A stretch of DNA of 64,000 nucleotides from Pirellula sp. SH-Sr6A (GTDB lineage Bacteria > Planctomycetota > Planctomycetia > Pirellulales > Pirellulaceae). Made by a program: the position numbers and the translations under genes. Shown here one piece after another: positions 17,352-27,643 of the stretch; position 1 is the stretch's first letter, and each line of letters starts with the position of its first letter. The stretch spans positions 3,267,988-3,331,987 of the forward strand of contig NZ_CP011272.1 in the NCBI RefSeq assembly GCF_001610875.1, given 5' to 3'. Below the pieces are notes generated by a model. It was not told where the DNA came from. It did not search any database and was given only the letters and a program-made list of their open reading frames with translations.

Positions 17352-20300
17352 CTATCGCCGCCCACGAAGCCTTCTCGTGCTATCGGTTGCATCGTCGTTC
17401 GCTAGACTAGCTGCGCCGATGTCATCCCAATGGCTGTAGAGGTAATCGAGCCCCGCAACCGAATTCGCGTCGGACACGCCATCCACTGCTTCCCCTTCCC
17501 CTTCTAACCCCGGTCCGAACCCGCTCGAATCGTTCAAGAAATTGACGACTTGCAACACGTCAAGCGGATCGAGCGTCCCGTCGTTATTAGGATCGATATA
17601 AGGCGCCGAGAAAGGTACCGGGCGAGGAAGGACACGGCTTCCCGTCTGATTGATCTCGTTCACGAGAACCAGAGCATCCAGGGGTGTGACCGATCCATCC
17701 GCATCAACGTCAAATGGATTTTGTCGATTGAAAAATGCCGAATCGACTTGCAGAGCGACCGTGGCGACGTTGCTCCACTCGTCTTGATTATCTCGAACTC
17801 GGTATTGGAACGCATCGGAGTAAATGAGTCCTACCAGTGGATTGCTCGATGGCGTGTATTCCATTCTGCCATCGGCCAAGATCTGAACCGATCCACGTGC
17901 GGGCAATCCTACGATCTCAATGGTCGATGGTTCGATTTGTCCATCGGGATCAAGGTCGTTCGATAGGACATTCAACGTCATCGCCAACCCAATCGTGGTG
18001 CGCCCCGCATCATTCGACGCTTGCGGTGGCAATTCAACGAGGTCGGTCAAGTCGACTCGAATCAATCGATCGAACTGCAACCCATCGCTATCGGTAGTTT
18101 GAACCCGCAATACATAACCGCTGCGGGCTTCAAAGTTCATGCGAGCATTGGTGCGCAATTCGTTCCCAGCGATCGCAAAACTGCTATCGCTCGCATCTCC
18201 GTCGATGCTCAGAATGGAGTAACTAAAAGTTTCACCCAAGTCAGGGTCGGTAGTCGCGAAGGTGCCAACCAGCGTTCCAACAGACACGTTTTCATCGATA
18301 AGAGTGTTGCTGAGACTCAAGGCCGTCGGAGATTCCGCGACATCGGTGATCACGATTTCAAACGGGACTTCCGTGTAGAGACCTTGCGGATCGACAGCAC
18401 GAACCACCACGCTGTAGGAGGATTGGACTTCGAAATTGGCTTCGCCGATCAACCTCAATTGATTGCCGAGAATTTCAAATGCGTCGTTGTTCCCTGCACC
18501 TGCAGGGAGCGCAAACTCAATCGGACTTCCATCGGGCTCGACTGCGGTGAGTAGCCCAATCAGGCGGCCGGTAGTCGGACCTTCCGCAATCGTCGTATTC
18601 GACAACTGAAGATTGGAAGGAGTTTCATTTTCGTTGACCACACCGATGGAGAAGGACTGCTCGACAAATCCTCCTCTTTCGTCGGTCGCACGAAGGCGTA
18701 CCTGCAACGTTGACGATCCCTCGAAATCAGTCGTCTGGGCCAATACCAATCGATCTCCCACAATCTCAAATCGGCTGTTGTCCAAACTTCCTTCACCGGC
18801 GACCAACGTAAATCGAATCGGAACGACAAACGCGTCCGGGTCATCGGTGCTGAGCAAACCGATCTCGGTCGGAGGAACATTGTTCTCGACGGTCGTCGAC
18901 TGACTCAAGAAGATACGTGTGGGAGCTTCGTTGATGTCCAGCACCTGCAAAACGATGGTCTGATCGACAAACAAGCTGGATGAATCCATCGCGCGAACCG
19001 TGATTGCGATGGTACCCGACGTCGCTGCCAACGATTCGAAATCCAAGAGTTCACTGGCGAACAATTGATCTCCGAGGATGTAAAGCCCGTTGTTATCGCT
19101 ACCGAGCAATGAGTAGGTAAAGGTCTCGCCCCGATCCGAGTCGGTAGCCGTGAAAATACCGATCGGCGTGTCGATCGGGAAGTTCTCAGGGAGGGAACCG
19201 CGATTGAACGAGATCGATGTCGGCGCTTCGTCCATATCCGTGATCGAAATCGTATAGATTTGAGTAAGCTCGTTGCCAGCGGCGTCGCGAGCCGTCACTC
19301 CGATAACGAACGAGTCGGTCGACTCAAAATCGGTTGAAGGCAGTATGCGGAGTTCATTTCCCACAATGCCGAAGAACGAAGCGTCGGCAAACCCGTCGGG
19401 AAGAGAGTACTCGATCGGGAGCCCGTCCGGATCCGTCGCGGATAAGAGTCCCACCAGCCGGTTCGAATCGGGACTCTCTGGTAGCGTGTCGTTCGAGAGC
19501 GTTAACCCGTAGGGCAGCTCTTCCACGTTTTGAACGCGAATCACAAAGGCTTGCTCCACGAACAATCCTCCGAGATCCTCGCCCCTCAACCGTATGGAAT
19601 ACTCGCCCTGCGATTCAAAATCGGGAGCCGTGATGAGGTGCAGGTTCCCTGCGACGATCTCGAAGCGACCATTGTCGCTATCCCCTATCCCCGAAGCCAA
19701 CGACCAGTTCAACAGATCGTTTGCATCGGGATCATCGTGAGAAAGGGGGCCGAAATCCCAAGGAATCGACACGTTCTCATACACCCAATCGCTGGAGAGG
19801 GTGATCGTCGTGGGTGCTTCGTTCACGTCGTTTACGGTAATCGTGAATGTCGCGGTGGGGCCGTCTCCCGATCGGTCGATAGCTTGGATCGCAATCGTGT
19901 AAAGGCTCTTGCCTTCATGGTTAAACGATCCGACAGCCATCAATTGATCACCGGAAATAGCAAAGTCTGCAGCGTCTCCAAACCCGACTACCAACTCAAA
20001 CCGGGCGGGATCGTTCAAGTCTTCATCTGTCGAAAGAATCCGTCCGATCACGCTCCCACTCGGACTATTCTCATCCAGGCTGGAACGGGTCAGGGTCGGT
20101 GCCGTCGGTGCTTCGTTGACGTCTTGAATCAAAATGGTAAACGTCTGCTCCACCTGCATTCCACCTGCATCGCGGGCCGCAACCCGAATGGTGTGAATCG
20201 GAGACGTTTCGAAATCGAATGGATCCCGAGCGAACAGTTCATTCCCGCGAATGTCAAAGAGAGTATTGCTAAGGTCGCCTGCACCCGAAACAAGCTCGAA

Positions 20301-23300
20301 GGCCAATGTGTCGCCAACATCCGGATCGCTTGCGTTCAATTGCCCAATCAAACTTAGAGACGGCGCATTCTCGGGCAGAGTGTTTGCGCTCAAGGTCAAT
20401 GAGTTTGGTGACTCGTTCACATCGACGATACTGACAACAAATGGACGTTCGATAGAGAGCCCGTCCTTATCTGTAGAACGAACGCGAAGCTGATAGCTTT
20501 GTTTCGTTTCAAAGTCAGGCACGAATAACGAACGAACGGAATCACCGATGATAGCGAACCGAGCATTGTCATCGCTTCCGTCCCCGGTCACGAAGGAGTA
20601 GGTGAACGATTCGTTTCGATCCGAGTCTGTCGTACTCAAAGAACCAATAACTGCACCCAAGTCCGCATTCTCGGCCAATGCTGTTGGGGAGAAGCTTAAT
20701 GAGAGGGGTGTTTCTGGAATATCGCTTACCCGAAGAATGAAAGCACCCTCGACGGATAGTCCACCCGCATCGGTCACACGGGCGCGAATCGAATAGGTCT
20801 CTTTCGATTCAAAGTCCGCTGGTGAAAGAATGGTCAAAACACCGCCCGCCGTCGCGGAGAACAAACTGTTGTCCTCACTCCCCACACCGGATACCAGCGA
20901 AAATGCCAAGGTATCTGGATTATCGGGATCGAGCACGACGAACTGGCCGACAGGCGTGGACGACGGGGAATTCTCACTGAGAGAATAGGTCAAATCCAGC
21001 GAATAGGGCGACTCATTGACATTCGTGACACGGAGAACAAACTCACCTTCACGCGATAGTCCTGCGCTGTCCTGGACTCGTGCACGGATGGAATACGACG
21101 AACGGGATTCATAATCAAACGAAGTACCGGGCTTCGTTCTGAGAGCTCCGCTCGCGATAATCTCAAACAAACTGTTATCGGCGTCCCCGGATCCGGTTGC
21201 GAACGAATAAGTTAAGGTATCCCCGACGTCTGGATCGGACGCTGTCAGTATTCCGATCGGATACGAAGAACCTGCGTTTTCTGGGAATTGATTACTGCTT
21301 AGCACGAGGGAGGTGGGGGCCTCTGGTGCATCGGCGACGAGGACCGCAAAAATCTTTTCCAAGCGTTCCCCCGACGCATCCACGCTGGCGACTCGAATGG
21401 AATAACTGCTCCGGGACTCGAAGTTAAAGATCGCGGCAGCACGCAGCTCATTTCCAACGATGCTGAAAAGCGCATTGTCGGTCGCACCGGTTCCAGACGC
21501 GAAGGAATAAACAAACGTATCACCGCTGTCGGGATCAAACGTGTTGAACGTACCGATCGCCGTGCCAACAGGTGCATTTTCCGCAATGACATTGGCAGAC
21601 AATCCGATATCGCTCGGCGGATCATTGACGTCGCGAACGCGAATGGTCAGCGGGATGGAATAGGACAAACCTCCCAAGTCGGTCGAGCGAACTTGAACCA
21701 CGTACTCGGTCTTCGACTCAAAGTCAAAGACACCCGCCGTACGTATCTCGTTACCGACAATGCTGAATTGCATGTTATCCGGAAACGAGGCGGTTCCGAA
21801 CAAAGAATAGGTAAAACGATCACCAACATCCGGATCGGTTGTCGAAAGCGCGCCAACCGCCGTTCCCATGGGGCGAAATTCATCGACCGTGTCATTCGAC
21901 AATTCCAACAACGTGGGATTTTCGTTAACGTTCAATGTACCGATGACGAAGTTCCGGTCGACGCTCAATCCCCCTGCATCGGTCGCGCGGACGCGGATCG
22001 CCATCCGTTTGTTGGTTTCAAAGTCAAACGACTCCGCCGCCAGAAGTTGCTGTCCAACAATGGTGAAGCGATGATTGTCGTCGCTGCCATCCCCTCCCAC
22101 CAACGCATATTGGATCACGTTATTTTCAGCATCGGTGGCGCTCAAACTGCCGACAATCGTCCCAGTGGGTTGGTTCTCGAAAATCTGAGTATTGGTGATC
22201 TGAATCGCTTGCGGTGCTTCGTTAACATTCGTCGCAATGATCACAAAAGAACGTTCGATGTTCAATCCCGCGATATCCGTGGCTCGAATTCGAATGCTGT
22301 AAAACGACCTCGCTTCGAAATCGAGAGAGACGATCGCCTCTAACGTATTTCCTGTGACGCGAAACAGACTATTGTCTCCCGAACCGCTACCTGCAACCAA
22401 TCGATACGTTACCACGTCCCCCGCGTCTGGATCATTGGTGCTTAACGTGCCGACGAATCGGGGTGCCGGTTCGTTTTCTGCAAGGATATTATTGCTGAGA
22501 GAGATCGTCGAAGCCGATTCGTTGACATCGATGACCGCGATAACAAAGTCCTTCTCGATATACAAACCTCCCGAATCTGTGCTTCGAACTCGAATCGAGT
22601 AGCTGTTCTTGGTTTCAAAGTCAAACGCCGCGCCGGTGCGCAACGTGTTCCCAACAATGGTAAACCTCGCATTGTCGACACCTCCTGCAACCAAGCTGTA
22701 GACAAACGTATCGCGCGTGTTCAGGTCCTGTGTACTGAACAACCCAACGGTCGTTCCGATTGGACGATTTTCCGGGACGCTCGCGTTGCTCAAGAACAGG
22801 TTCGTCGGAGCAAAATTCTCATTGACAACACCAAACAGCAACCCATTGATCGGATTGACAGATCCCGTCACGTTGCGAACGCCGTTGCTTGGGATGGTGT
22901 AGTCAAACGTGCCACTCAACTCCAACTGCAATGGTGTTGTCCCACCCGGCACGTCCACACCGACATACCCATCTCCATTGGTTCGTTTACCAATTTCGTT
23001 GCCACCGAAATTCAACGACCAAGCTTCGATGATCCCTTCATCCGCCCCAAACGTATCAAAGACCTCAAGCCGCCATGTTCCCTTCGCATCGCTACCATCG
23101 ACCGCCGTCAAACTTGACTCCGGTCGATAACGCCCCGTGTAAGGGAATGTGCCCGATCCGATCGTCACGGTTGCTTCATCATCGAAAATCGTATTGATGT
23201 AGCCATCCTGACTCGATCCTTGCTGGTTTGCCAAGAGGACGCGAGCGCCGGTCGGCGACACGAGCGTCACGATCATGTCCCCCATCCAACTATGCGTGAT

Positions 23301-25889
23301 GCGGACCGAGACGTTCAAGTCTTGAATGGTAAAGCTCTCTGGCACCTCGATCGTCGAAACAGAGGTTTCCAAATCCAGAACCGGGACGGGTGTGGATTGA
23401 AAATACGATGGCTCAAAGCGTCGATTTGCGTTGGTATCGGCATAAATGAGCAGTCCTTCCTGAGGAAGCTCGTTGGCATCCATTACTCCATCGAGATTAC
23501 GATCATTGAAAGCGCGCGCGTAAGCCCTCGAGTTCTTTTGATAACCGAAATCCAATCCTTGAAAATTGCTCGTCTCATCGACCAAAGTGACGGTGTAGTT
23601 GTTGCCCGCAGGCGCAACCAATTGCCAACCTGGTGAACTGCTTCGGATGCGATGGGTACCGATAGGCAGAGTCCCAAAGTAATAGGCTCCCGTCGCATCC
23701 ACAAAGGCCTGTGTCTCCCCCGCATTGAACGTGCCGGAATCGTTCGCATCGACATAAGCAAACGCGCCGAGATCCACGCCGGTATCGAACGGACCTCTCG
23801 CCAAATCGCGAGCAAAGTCCTCGTAGATTTTGCCTGCAACATCAGCCAACGTTGCGGTACCCGTGAATTGGATGACAAAGGAGCCTTCATCGGAATCGTT
23901 CGATGAAATGATCGCCGAGTCGAGAAAGTTACCTCCGGCAGTCGGAGCAAAGGCAATCGTGATATTGGTGGATTCCCCAATCCCCAAACTGCTGTCACCA
24001 AATGTCGAGACAATCGAAAAGGGAGCAGGAACATTGAGGTTCGTTAGCTGGAGTGGCGAGGTTCCTTGATTGCGAATTCGGAACGTCTTCGAGACAGACT
24101 GGCCTACAAACAACGAACCAAAAGGTACGGTCGCTCCGGAGGAGAACTCCACCATCGAGTCCACGACGGAAATCTCCGGCTTTCCAACACCCGCCACGGC
24201 AGTGAATGCGTTGAGGCGACCTTGACCATACTCGGGATGGAATCCGGTCTGGATATCGTAAACCACTCCCCCGATCAAATCGGTCGTGTTGCGGAGATAA
24301 GTCTTCAACTGGGCAGGACTCAAGTCGACATTGAGGACCTCGGCCTGAGCCAACACCAAAGCAGCGATGCCGGTAGCAAGAGGAGTGGCTGAGGATGTAC
24401 CCCCGAACCCGGTCGCGCCCGTCCCTGTGTAATCACCCGCGGCATAGCCTGCTGCCCCGGTTCGATCCGTCGTCTGGATCGCCAAATATCCGGCTCGAGT
24501 GTCATTGCTCGGGGTGACAAAGTCGGTCCCGAAGCCGTAGTTGCTGTAGTTGGAACGCATCCCTTGATTGTTCGTCGCTCCCACCGCGACCACCCCGGTG
24601 TTCACGAGCGATTGGTTGGCGGGGTAACTGATCACGGAGCTGTAGTCATTTCCGGTCGCAAAGAAATACGCAGCCCCCTTACCACCTCGACCGTTTACCA
24701 CTCCCCAGGCCAAAGCCGAGTTAATCGCATTGCTAACCGAGCCACCCCCCCAAGAATTATTCACGATGTCGGAATGAACGGCTCCATAACGCAAGGCATT
24801 GGCGATGTTGGCATCGTTCGCCACGCTACTTCCGTCGAACATTCGAATACTGATCGCAGAGGATTTGTACGAAGCTCCCGCCACACCTTCGCTGTTATCC
24901 CCTCGAGCCGCCGCGACACCTGCGACCGAGGTTCCGTGCGCATCTCCTGGATTTTGAGGTTGGGATTGATTGGTATTGAATACAAAGTTCCAACCATTGA
25001 CGTCGTCGACGTAACCATTGCCATCGTTGTCGATCCCATCCCCCGCGACTTCACCCGGGTTCACCCAAGCCCGAATGTCTTGGTGGGATGCCTGCACCCC
25101 ATCATCGATCACACCGATCACCAGATTGGAGGAGCCGCCCGCATTGATATCCCATGCCTCGACGACATCGGAATCGGCGTCGATCAAACTGCCCCCTTGT
25201 CCAATGTTGTGCAAGTGCCACTGCTCACCGAGCAACGGGTCGTTAGGCATATAGAACTTCTGCCAATTTTGATAGAAGTTCGGAGAGACCCAAGCGACTT
25301 CGGGTTCCGCTAGCAGCGCGTTGGCTTGCTGAAGCGTCTTCACTCCCAAACTATCTTTCACCTTGAGCACGTACTGGTCTGTCGTGCCGAACATCTGGCT
25401 GTATGACTCGAACTGAGGCTTGTCGCTGAGGAAGCTCTCAACCGTCTGATCCGGTTTGAGCCCAACGATGATCTCGTCGAGAAGAACCATTTCGGTCTGT
25501 CCAGAAACGAACACCGGTGTGGTATATTCGATTTCCCCAAGGGATTGGAGCTGTTCAATGGTCGATGGATGGATCGACGCACTCGACTCGTAGACTTGGA
25601 GCTGGCCGTTCACGCCTCGGGACCATTCCAATTGTCCTTGAAGAAGCGAATCGGGGCGGTTGGGCGTTTCCAGCGCCACCGCAATTTTGTTGGGATGGAT
25701 TTCTAAGGGAACAATCTCTTTGCCGGCGACATAGTACAAGGCCCCTTCTCCCTCACCCTGCATTCCCGATGGTATCTGCATCGAGGAGAAAGCATTCCAA
25801 GGTAAGTCAGCCGCTAAGAGCTGCCGGAGTTCAAGCCTTTCCAGTACTGGGCGGAGACGTACGTTCTTCCCAACAGTGCGAAACTTCAT
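17352..25889 (-). CDS. Giant secreted S8 serine protease with P-domain, 16 cadherin-like repeats and dockerin
   Basis: A 2845-residue multidomain exported protein. Residues 1-28 carry the planctomycete-type leader (VLERLELRQLLAADLP). A subtilisin domain spans about 230-560, with Asp in VIGVIDDGV (~258), His in HGTSVAGVAA (~318) and Ser in GTSSATPLATGIAAL (~498). An anchor-D-like beta domain follows (FGSLFVGQSVSKTFRIRNQG), then an SdrD-B-like segment and a proprotein-convertase P-domain (FTIQDLNVSVRITHSWMGDM, ~870-1010). About 16 cadherin-like repeats of ~98 residues run from ~1050 to 2640. A VCBS/Ig-type domain and a C-terminal pair of dockerin-like calcium loops (DVDADGSVTPLDALVLVN, DPNNDGTLDPLDVLQVVN) end the protein. 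The catalytic triad looks intact. It is probably a surface adhesin-protease. Most of the repeats differ clearly, so the gene is not a recent amplification. Confidence 0.92.
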   Translation of the reverse strand: MKFRTVGKNVRLRPVLERLELRQLLAADLPWNAFSSMQIPSGMQGEGEGALYYVAGKEIVPLEIHPNKIAVALETPNRPDSLLQGQLEWSRGVNGQLQVYESSASIHPSTIEQLQSLGEIEYTTPVFVSGQTEMVLLDEIIVGLKPDQTVESFLSDKPQFESYSQMFGTTDQYVLKVKDSLGVKTLQQANALLAEPEVAWVSPNFYQNWQKFYMPNDPLLGEQWHLHNIGQGGSLIDADSDVVEAWDINAGGSSNLVIGVIDDGVQASHQDIRAWVNPGEVAGDGIDNDGNGYVDDVNGWNFVFNTNQSQPQNPGDAHGTSVAGVAAARGDNSEGVAGASYKSSAISIRMFDGSSVANDANIANALRYGAVHSDIVNNSWGGGSVSNAINSALAWGVVNGRGGKGAAYFFATGNDYSSVISYPANQSLVNTGVVAVGATNNQGMRSNYSNYGFGTDFVTPSNDTRAGYLAIQTTDRTGAAGYAAGDYTGTGATGFGGTSSATPLATGIAALVLAQAEVLNVDLSPAQLKTYLRNTTDLIGGVVYDIQTGFHPEYGQGRLNAFTAVAGVGKPEISVVDSMVEFSSGATVPFGSLFVGQSVSKTFRIRNQGTSPLQLTNLNVPAPFSIVSTFGDSSLGIGESTNITIAFAPTAGGNFLDSAIISSNDSDEGSFVIQFTGTATLADVAGKIYEDFARDLARGPFDTGVDLGAFAYVDANDSGTFNAGETQAFVDATGAYYFGTLPIGTHRIRSSSPGWQLVAPAGNNYTVTLVDETSNFQGLDFGYQKNSRAYARAFNDRNLDGVMDANELPQEGLLIYADTNANRRFEPSYFQSTPVPVLDLETSVSTIEVPESFTIQDLNVSVRITHSWMGDMIVTLVSPTGARVLLANQQGSSQDGYINTIFDDEATVTIGSGTFPYTGRYRPESSLTAVDGSDAKGTWRLEVFDTFGADEGIIEAWSLNFGGNEIGKRTNGDGYVGVDVPGGTTPLQLELSGTFDYTIPSNGVRNVTGSVNPINGLLFGVVNENFAPTNLFLSNASVPENRPIGTTVGLFSTQDLNTRDTFVYSLVAGGVDNARFTIVGNTLRTGAAFDFETKNSYSIRVRSTDSGGLYIEKDFVIAVIDVNESASTISLSNNILAENEPAPRFVGTLSTNDPDAGDVVTYRLVAGSGSGDNSLFRVTGNTLEAIVSLDFEARSFYSIRIRATDIAGLNIERSFVIIATNVNEAPQAIQITNTQIFENQPTGTIVGSLSATDAENNVIQYALVGGDGSDDNHRFTIVGQQLLAAESFDFETNKRMAIRVRATDAGGLSVDRNFVIGTLNVNENPTLLELSNDTVDEFRPMGTAVGALSTTDPDVGDRFTYSLFGTASFPDNMQFSIVGNEIRTAGVFDFESKTEYVVQVRSTDLGGLSYSIPLTIRVRDVNDPPSDIGLSANVIAENAPVGTAIGTFNTFDPDSGDTFVYSFASGTGATDNALFSIVGNELRAAAIFNFESRSSYSIRVASVDASGERLEKIFAVLVADAPEAPTSLVLSSNQFPENAGSSYPIGILTASDPDVGDTLTYSFATGSGDADNSLFEIIASGALRTKPGTSFDYESRSSYSIRARVQDSAGLSREGEFVLRVTNVNESPYSLDLTYSLSENSPSSTPVGQFVVLDPDNPDTLAFSLVSGVGSEDNSLFSATAGGVLTILSPADFESKETYSIRARVTDAGGLSVEGAFILRVSDIPETPLSLSFSPTALAENADLGAVIGSLSTTDSDRNESFTYSFVTGDGSDDNARFAIIGDSVRSLFVPDFETKQSYQLRVRSTDKDGLSIERPFVVSIVDVNESPNSLTLSANTLPENAPSLSLIGQLNASDPDVGDTLAFELVSGAGDLSNTLFDIRGNELFARDPFDFETSPIHTIRVAARDAGGMQVEQTFTILIQDVNEAPTAPTLTRSSLDENSPSGSVIGRILSTDEDLNDPARFELVVGFGDAADFAISGDQLMAVGSFNHEGKSLYTIAIQAIDRSGDGPTATFTITVNDVNEAPTTITLSSDWVYENVSIPWDFGPLSHDDPDANDLLNWSLASGIGDSDNGRFEIVAGNLHLITAPDFESQGEYSIRLRGEDLGGLFVEQAFVIRVQNVEELPYGLTLSNDTLPESPDSNRLVGLLSATDPDGLPIEYSLPDGFADASFFGIVGNELRILPSTDFESTDSFVIGVTARDAAGNELTQIYTISITDMDEAPTSISFNRGSLPENFPIDTPIGIFTATDSDRGETFTYSLLGSDNNGLYILGDQLFASELLDFESLAATSGTIAITVRAMDSSSLFVDQTIVLQVLDINEAPTRIFLSQSTTVENNVPPTEIGLLSTDDPDAFVVPIRFTLVAGEGSLDNSRFEIVGDRLVLAQTTDFEGSSTLQVRLRATDERGGFVEQSFSIGVVNENETPSNLQLSNTTIAEGPTTGRLIGLLTAVEPDGSPIEFALPAGAGNNDAFEILGNQLRLIGEANFEVQSSYSVVVRAVDPQGLYTEVPFEIVITDVAESPTALSLSNTLIDENVSVGTLVGTFATTDPDLGETFSYSILSIDGDASDSSFAIAGNELRTNARMNFEARSGYVLRVQTTDSDGLQFDRLIRVDLTDLVELPPQASNDAGRTTIGLAMTLNVLSNDLDPDGQIEPSTIEIVGLPARGSVQILADGRMEYTPSSNPLVGLIYSDAFQYRVRDNQDEWSNVATVALQVDSAFFNRQNPFDVDADGSVTPLDALVLVNEINQTGSRVLPRPVPFSAPYIDPNNDGTLDPLDVLQVVNFLNDSSGFGPGLEGEGEAVDGVSDANSVAGLDYLYSHWDDIGAASLANDDATDSTRRLRGRR

Positions 25890-25896
25890 GACGTGT

Positions 25897-26009
25897 AAGC
25901 CTTCGTTGTAGTGTGTGCCGAATTCGCTGGACGTAGCGAATGTAGCGGTTGTCGCATCCGACCAATCCTAAATGGATTTAGGCATTTCCGGTGGTTTCTG
26001 CGAAGGCTT
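25897..26009 (-). promoter_or_regulatory. Candidate leader structure masking the giant protease ribosome-binding site
   Basis: AAGCCTTCG at 26009-26001 (minus-strand reading) is exactly complementary to CGAAGGCTT at 25905-25897. The second arm contains GAAGG, the likely Shine-Dalgarno sequence 11 bases before the ATG at 25889. Pairing would hide it. A 9-bp match within ~500 bases is not rare by chance, so support is weak. Confidence 0.25.
25967..25982. promoter_or_regulatory. 16-base inverted repeat upstream of the giant protease gene
   Basis: CCTAAAT-GG-ATTTAGG has perfect 7-base arms, 78 bases upstream of the protease start and inside the putative leader. It could be an operator or a small RNA hairpin. 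Confidence 0.35.
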
Positions 26010-26382
26010 TTTAAGAAAAAAATGAGCAAAACAGCAAGATATCGGGGGCTATTCTTGCCCAGCGTGCATGGCCTGTTGAGCCGCTCTCCCAGGCCAGTGA
26101 GAGGGAAAAAAGGCCCGGGGGGATTCTCGCGATGCTATGACTACTGCACCCATGCGCTGCGCGGGCTCGCGAGAGTATTTATAACGCGGGATCCGATCGA
26201 GTAGATCGAATACCGCAAGTCGCACCCGTCTGGACGACGTGCAAAACAATAAGATGCACAAAAACCATCCAATGATCGTTTTGGCACAAACAAATCATAC
26301 CCGACTTCTGGAATCCACCTGCGGTAGTGGAAGTACGCCCATGAGCGCGCCATCCATTCAAGAAGAGCCTATCCGTGGGGCT

Positions 26383-27615
26383 TTAGGATCTACAAAATTC
26401 CCCAGTGGTGGGCAAGTGACTGCGAAGGATCGAGGCAGCCAGTTCGGGTTTCGTCGTGTTGATAAAGCAATCCGAGCCCCATTCAAAGCCAGCAACCTTG
26501 CTCAGTCGTGGAATGACTCGCAATCGCCAGTGATGCGCGTTTCGGTCAGGGCGGTGGAAGGGAGCCGTTTGTAAAACGTAGTTGTAAGCGGCGTAAGGCT
26601 GTGCCGATTCGAGGGCAGCTAAACATGCCTTCAAGACCTTCGCCAGATCTTTCAACTCGTTCTCAGCAACTTCGTCAAAGTGGCAGCGGTGCTTTTTGGG
26701 AATGATCGAAAAGGCAAACGGGAAACGGGACGCGAAGGGACAGAATGCTACGAAGGATTCCGACTCCAAGACAATCCTTTCTTGCGCTCGAAGCTCTTCG
26801 CTTTGCAGTTGGCAGATGTAGCATTGATCGTAGCGATGCCGATACTCGGTCAATCGTCGATGCATGCGTTCGACATCGCTCGGAACAAAATCGAGCCCCA
26901 TCAATTGGCTATGCGTATGGGATAAGGACGCTCCGGCATCCGCTCCGTAATTCTTGAAGACCACCGCATACTGGAGTCCGCGTTGCGAACGCCAATGTGC
27001 CAATCTCAATCGATAGGCCTGCAGAACCAATTCGACTTGATCCAGCGGCAGCGAGGTGATGCTATCGATGTGGTTGGGTGATTCGATAATGACTTCATGA
27101 GTCCCCGATACACACTGGCGCCGGAAAAAGGTATTGGGTTCGCTCATCTCCAAGGTGCTGACAACTTGCTGGAGCACTTCCTCGCCTGCCATCGTTCCAT
27201 GGCGATTTGCATTGAGGTGGTTTCCGTTGTCTCGATGGTAGGAGCCGGAATGATTGTGATGGCCGGCGCCGTCCGATCCTCCACAGTTGTCAATTCGGGT
27301 TTCCGGTGAAGAGCGATTGATTGCAGGAAACTTGTTCGGAACGACCCGCACCTTCCAATGATCCAACGCGCCCTGAAACTCTCTCTGGATCTCCTCTCGA
27401 ATCAGTGGCCGAGTCTGTTCATGATCGCCCGCGGGAAGCACCAGAGTCGGTTCGGGGGTTTCTCGTTCGGAACCGGAACAGAAGGGGCAAGAGTGCAAAC
27501 CGCTAAGGGTCGCGCAAGGCTTCATATGGGGGCGAAACTCGTTCGGCCTCTCCTCGCGGTTGGGAGCAAAAATCACCCATCGATCCGCCAGCCAGTCGTA
27601 GCGTGTTTCGTGCAT
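26383..27615 (-). CDS. GalT-family nucleotidyltransferase, possibly ADP-glucose phosphorylase
   Basis: A 410-residue HIT-superfamily protein homologous to galactose-1-phosphate uridylyltransferase. CPFCSGSERETPEP supplies the first zinc cysteines; CYICQL begins the second half. The active-site motif is SHTHSQ instead of the HPHGQ of classical GalT; the nucleophilic second His is kept. The C-terminus (AGFEWGSDCFIN...PELAASILR) looks like the Arabidopsis ADP-glucose phosphorylase branch rather than E. coli GalT (recalled from memory, not aligned here). Its stop-start gap from the upstream glgA is 28 bases, so both are probably co-transcribed. ADP-glucose is the substrate of GlgA, which supports ADP-glucose phosphorolysis. 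UDP-galactose metabolism remains the alternative. Confidence 0.8.
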   Translation of the reverse strand: MHETRYDWLADRWVIFAPNREERPNEFRPHMKPCATLSGLHSCPFCSGSERETPEPTLVLPAGDHEQTRPLIREEIQREFQGALDHWKVRVVPNKFPAINRSSPETRIDNCGGSDGAGHHNHSGSYHRDNGNHLNANRHGTMAGEEVLQQVVSTLEMSEPNTFFRRQCVSGTHEVIIESPNHIDSITSLPLDQVELVLQAYRLRLAHWRSQRGLQYAVVFKNYGADAGASLSHTHSQLMGLDFVPSDVERMHRRLTEYRHRYDQCYICQLQSEELRAQERIVLESESFVAFCPFASRFPFAFSIIPKKHRCHFDEVAENELKDLAKVLKACLAALESAQPYAAYNYVLQTAPFHRPDRNAHHWRLRVIPRLSKVAGFEWGSDCFINTTKPELAASILRSHLPTTGEFCRS

Positions 27616-27643
27616 GGGTGGGGTGACTCCCGGATGAGTTGTT

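Larger units (their letters stand above)
25890..26382. other. 493-base intergenic region between the giant protease and the GalT-like gene
   Basis: No supported gene. Both flanking genes are on the minus strand, so this holds the 3' end region of the GalT-like gene and the promoter and leader of the giant protease. It contains an unusual AT-rich block (26008-26040), a spaced inverted repeat and a 16-base palindrome, listed separately. Confidence 0.5.

Noticed and set aside
19530-20357. 275-codon plus-strand open frame
   Set aside because: Antisense to the cadherin repeats; its apparent repeats only mirror those of the real gene.
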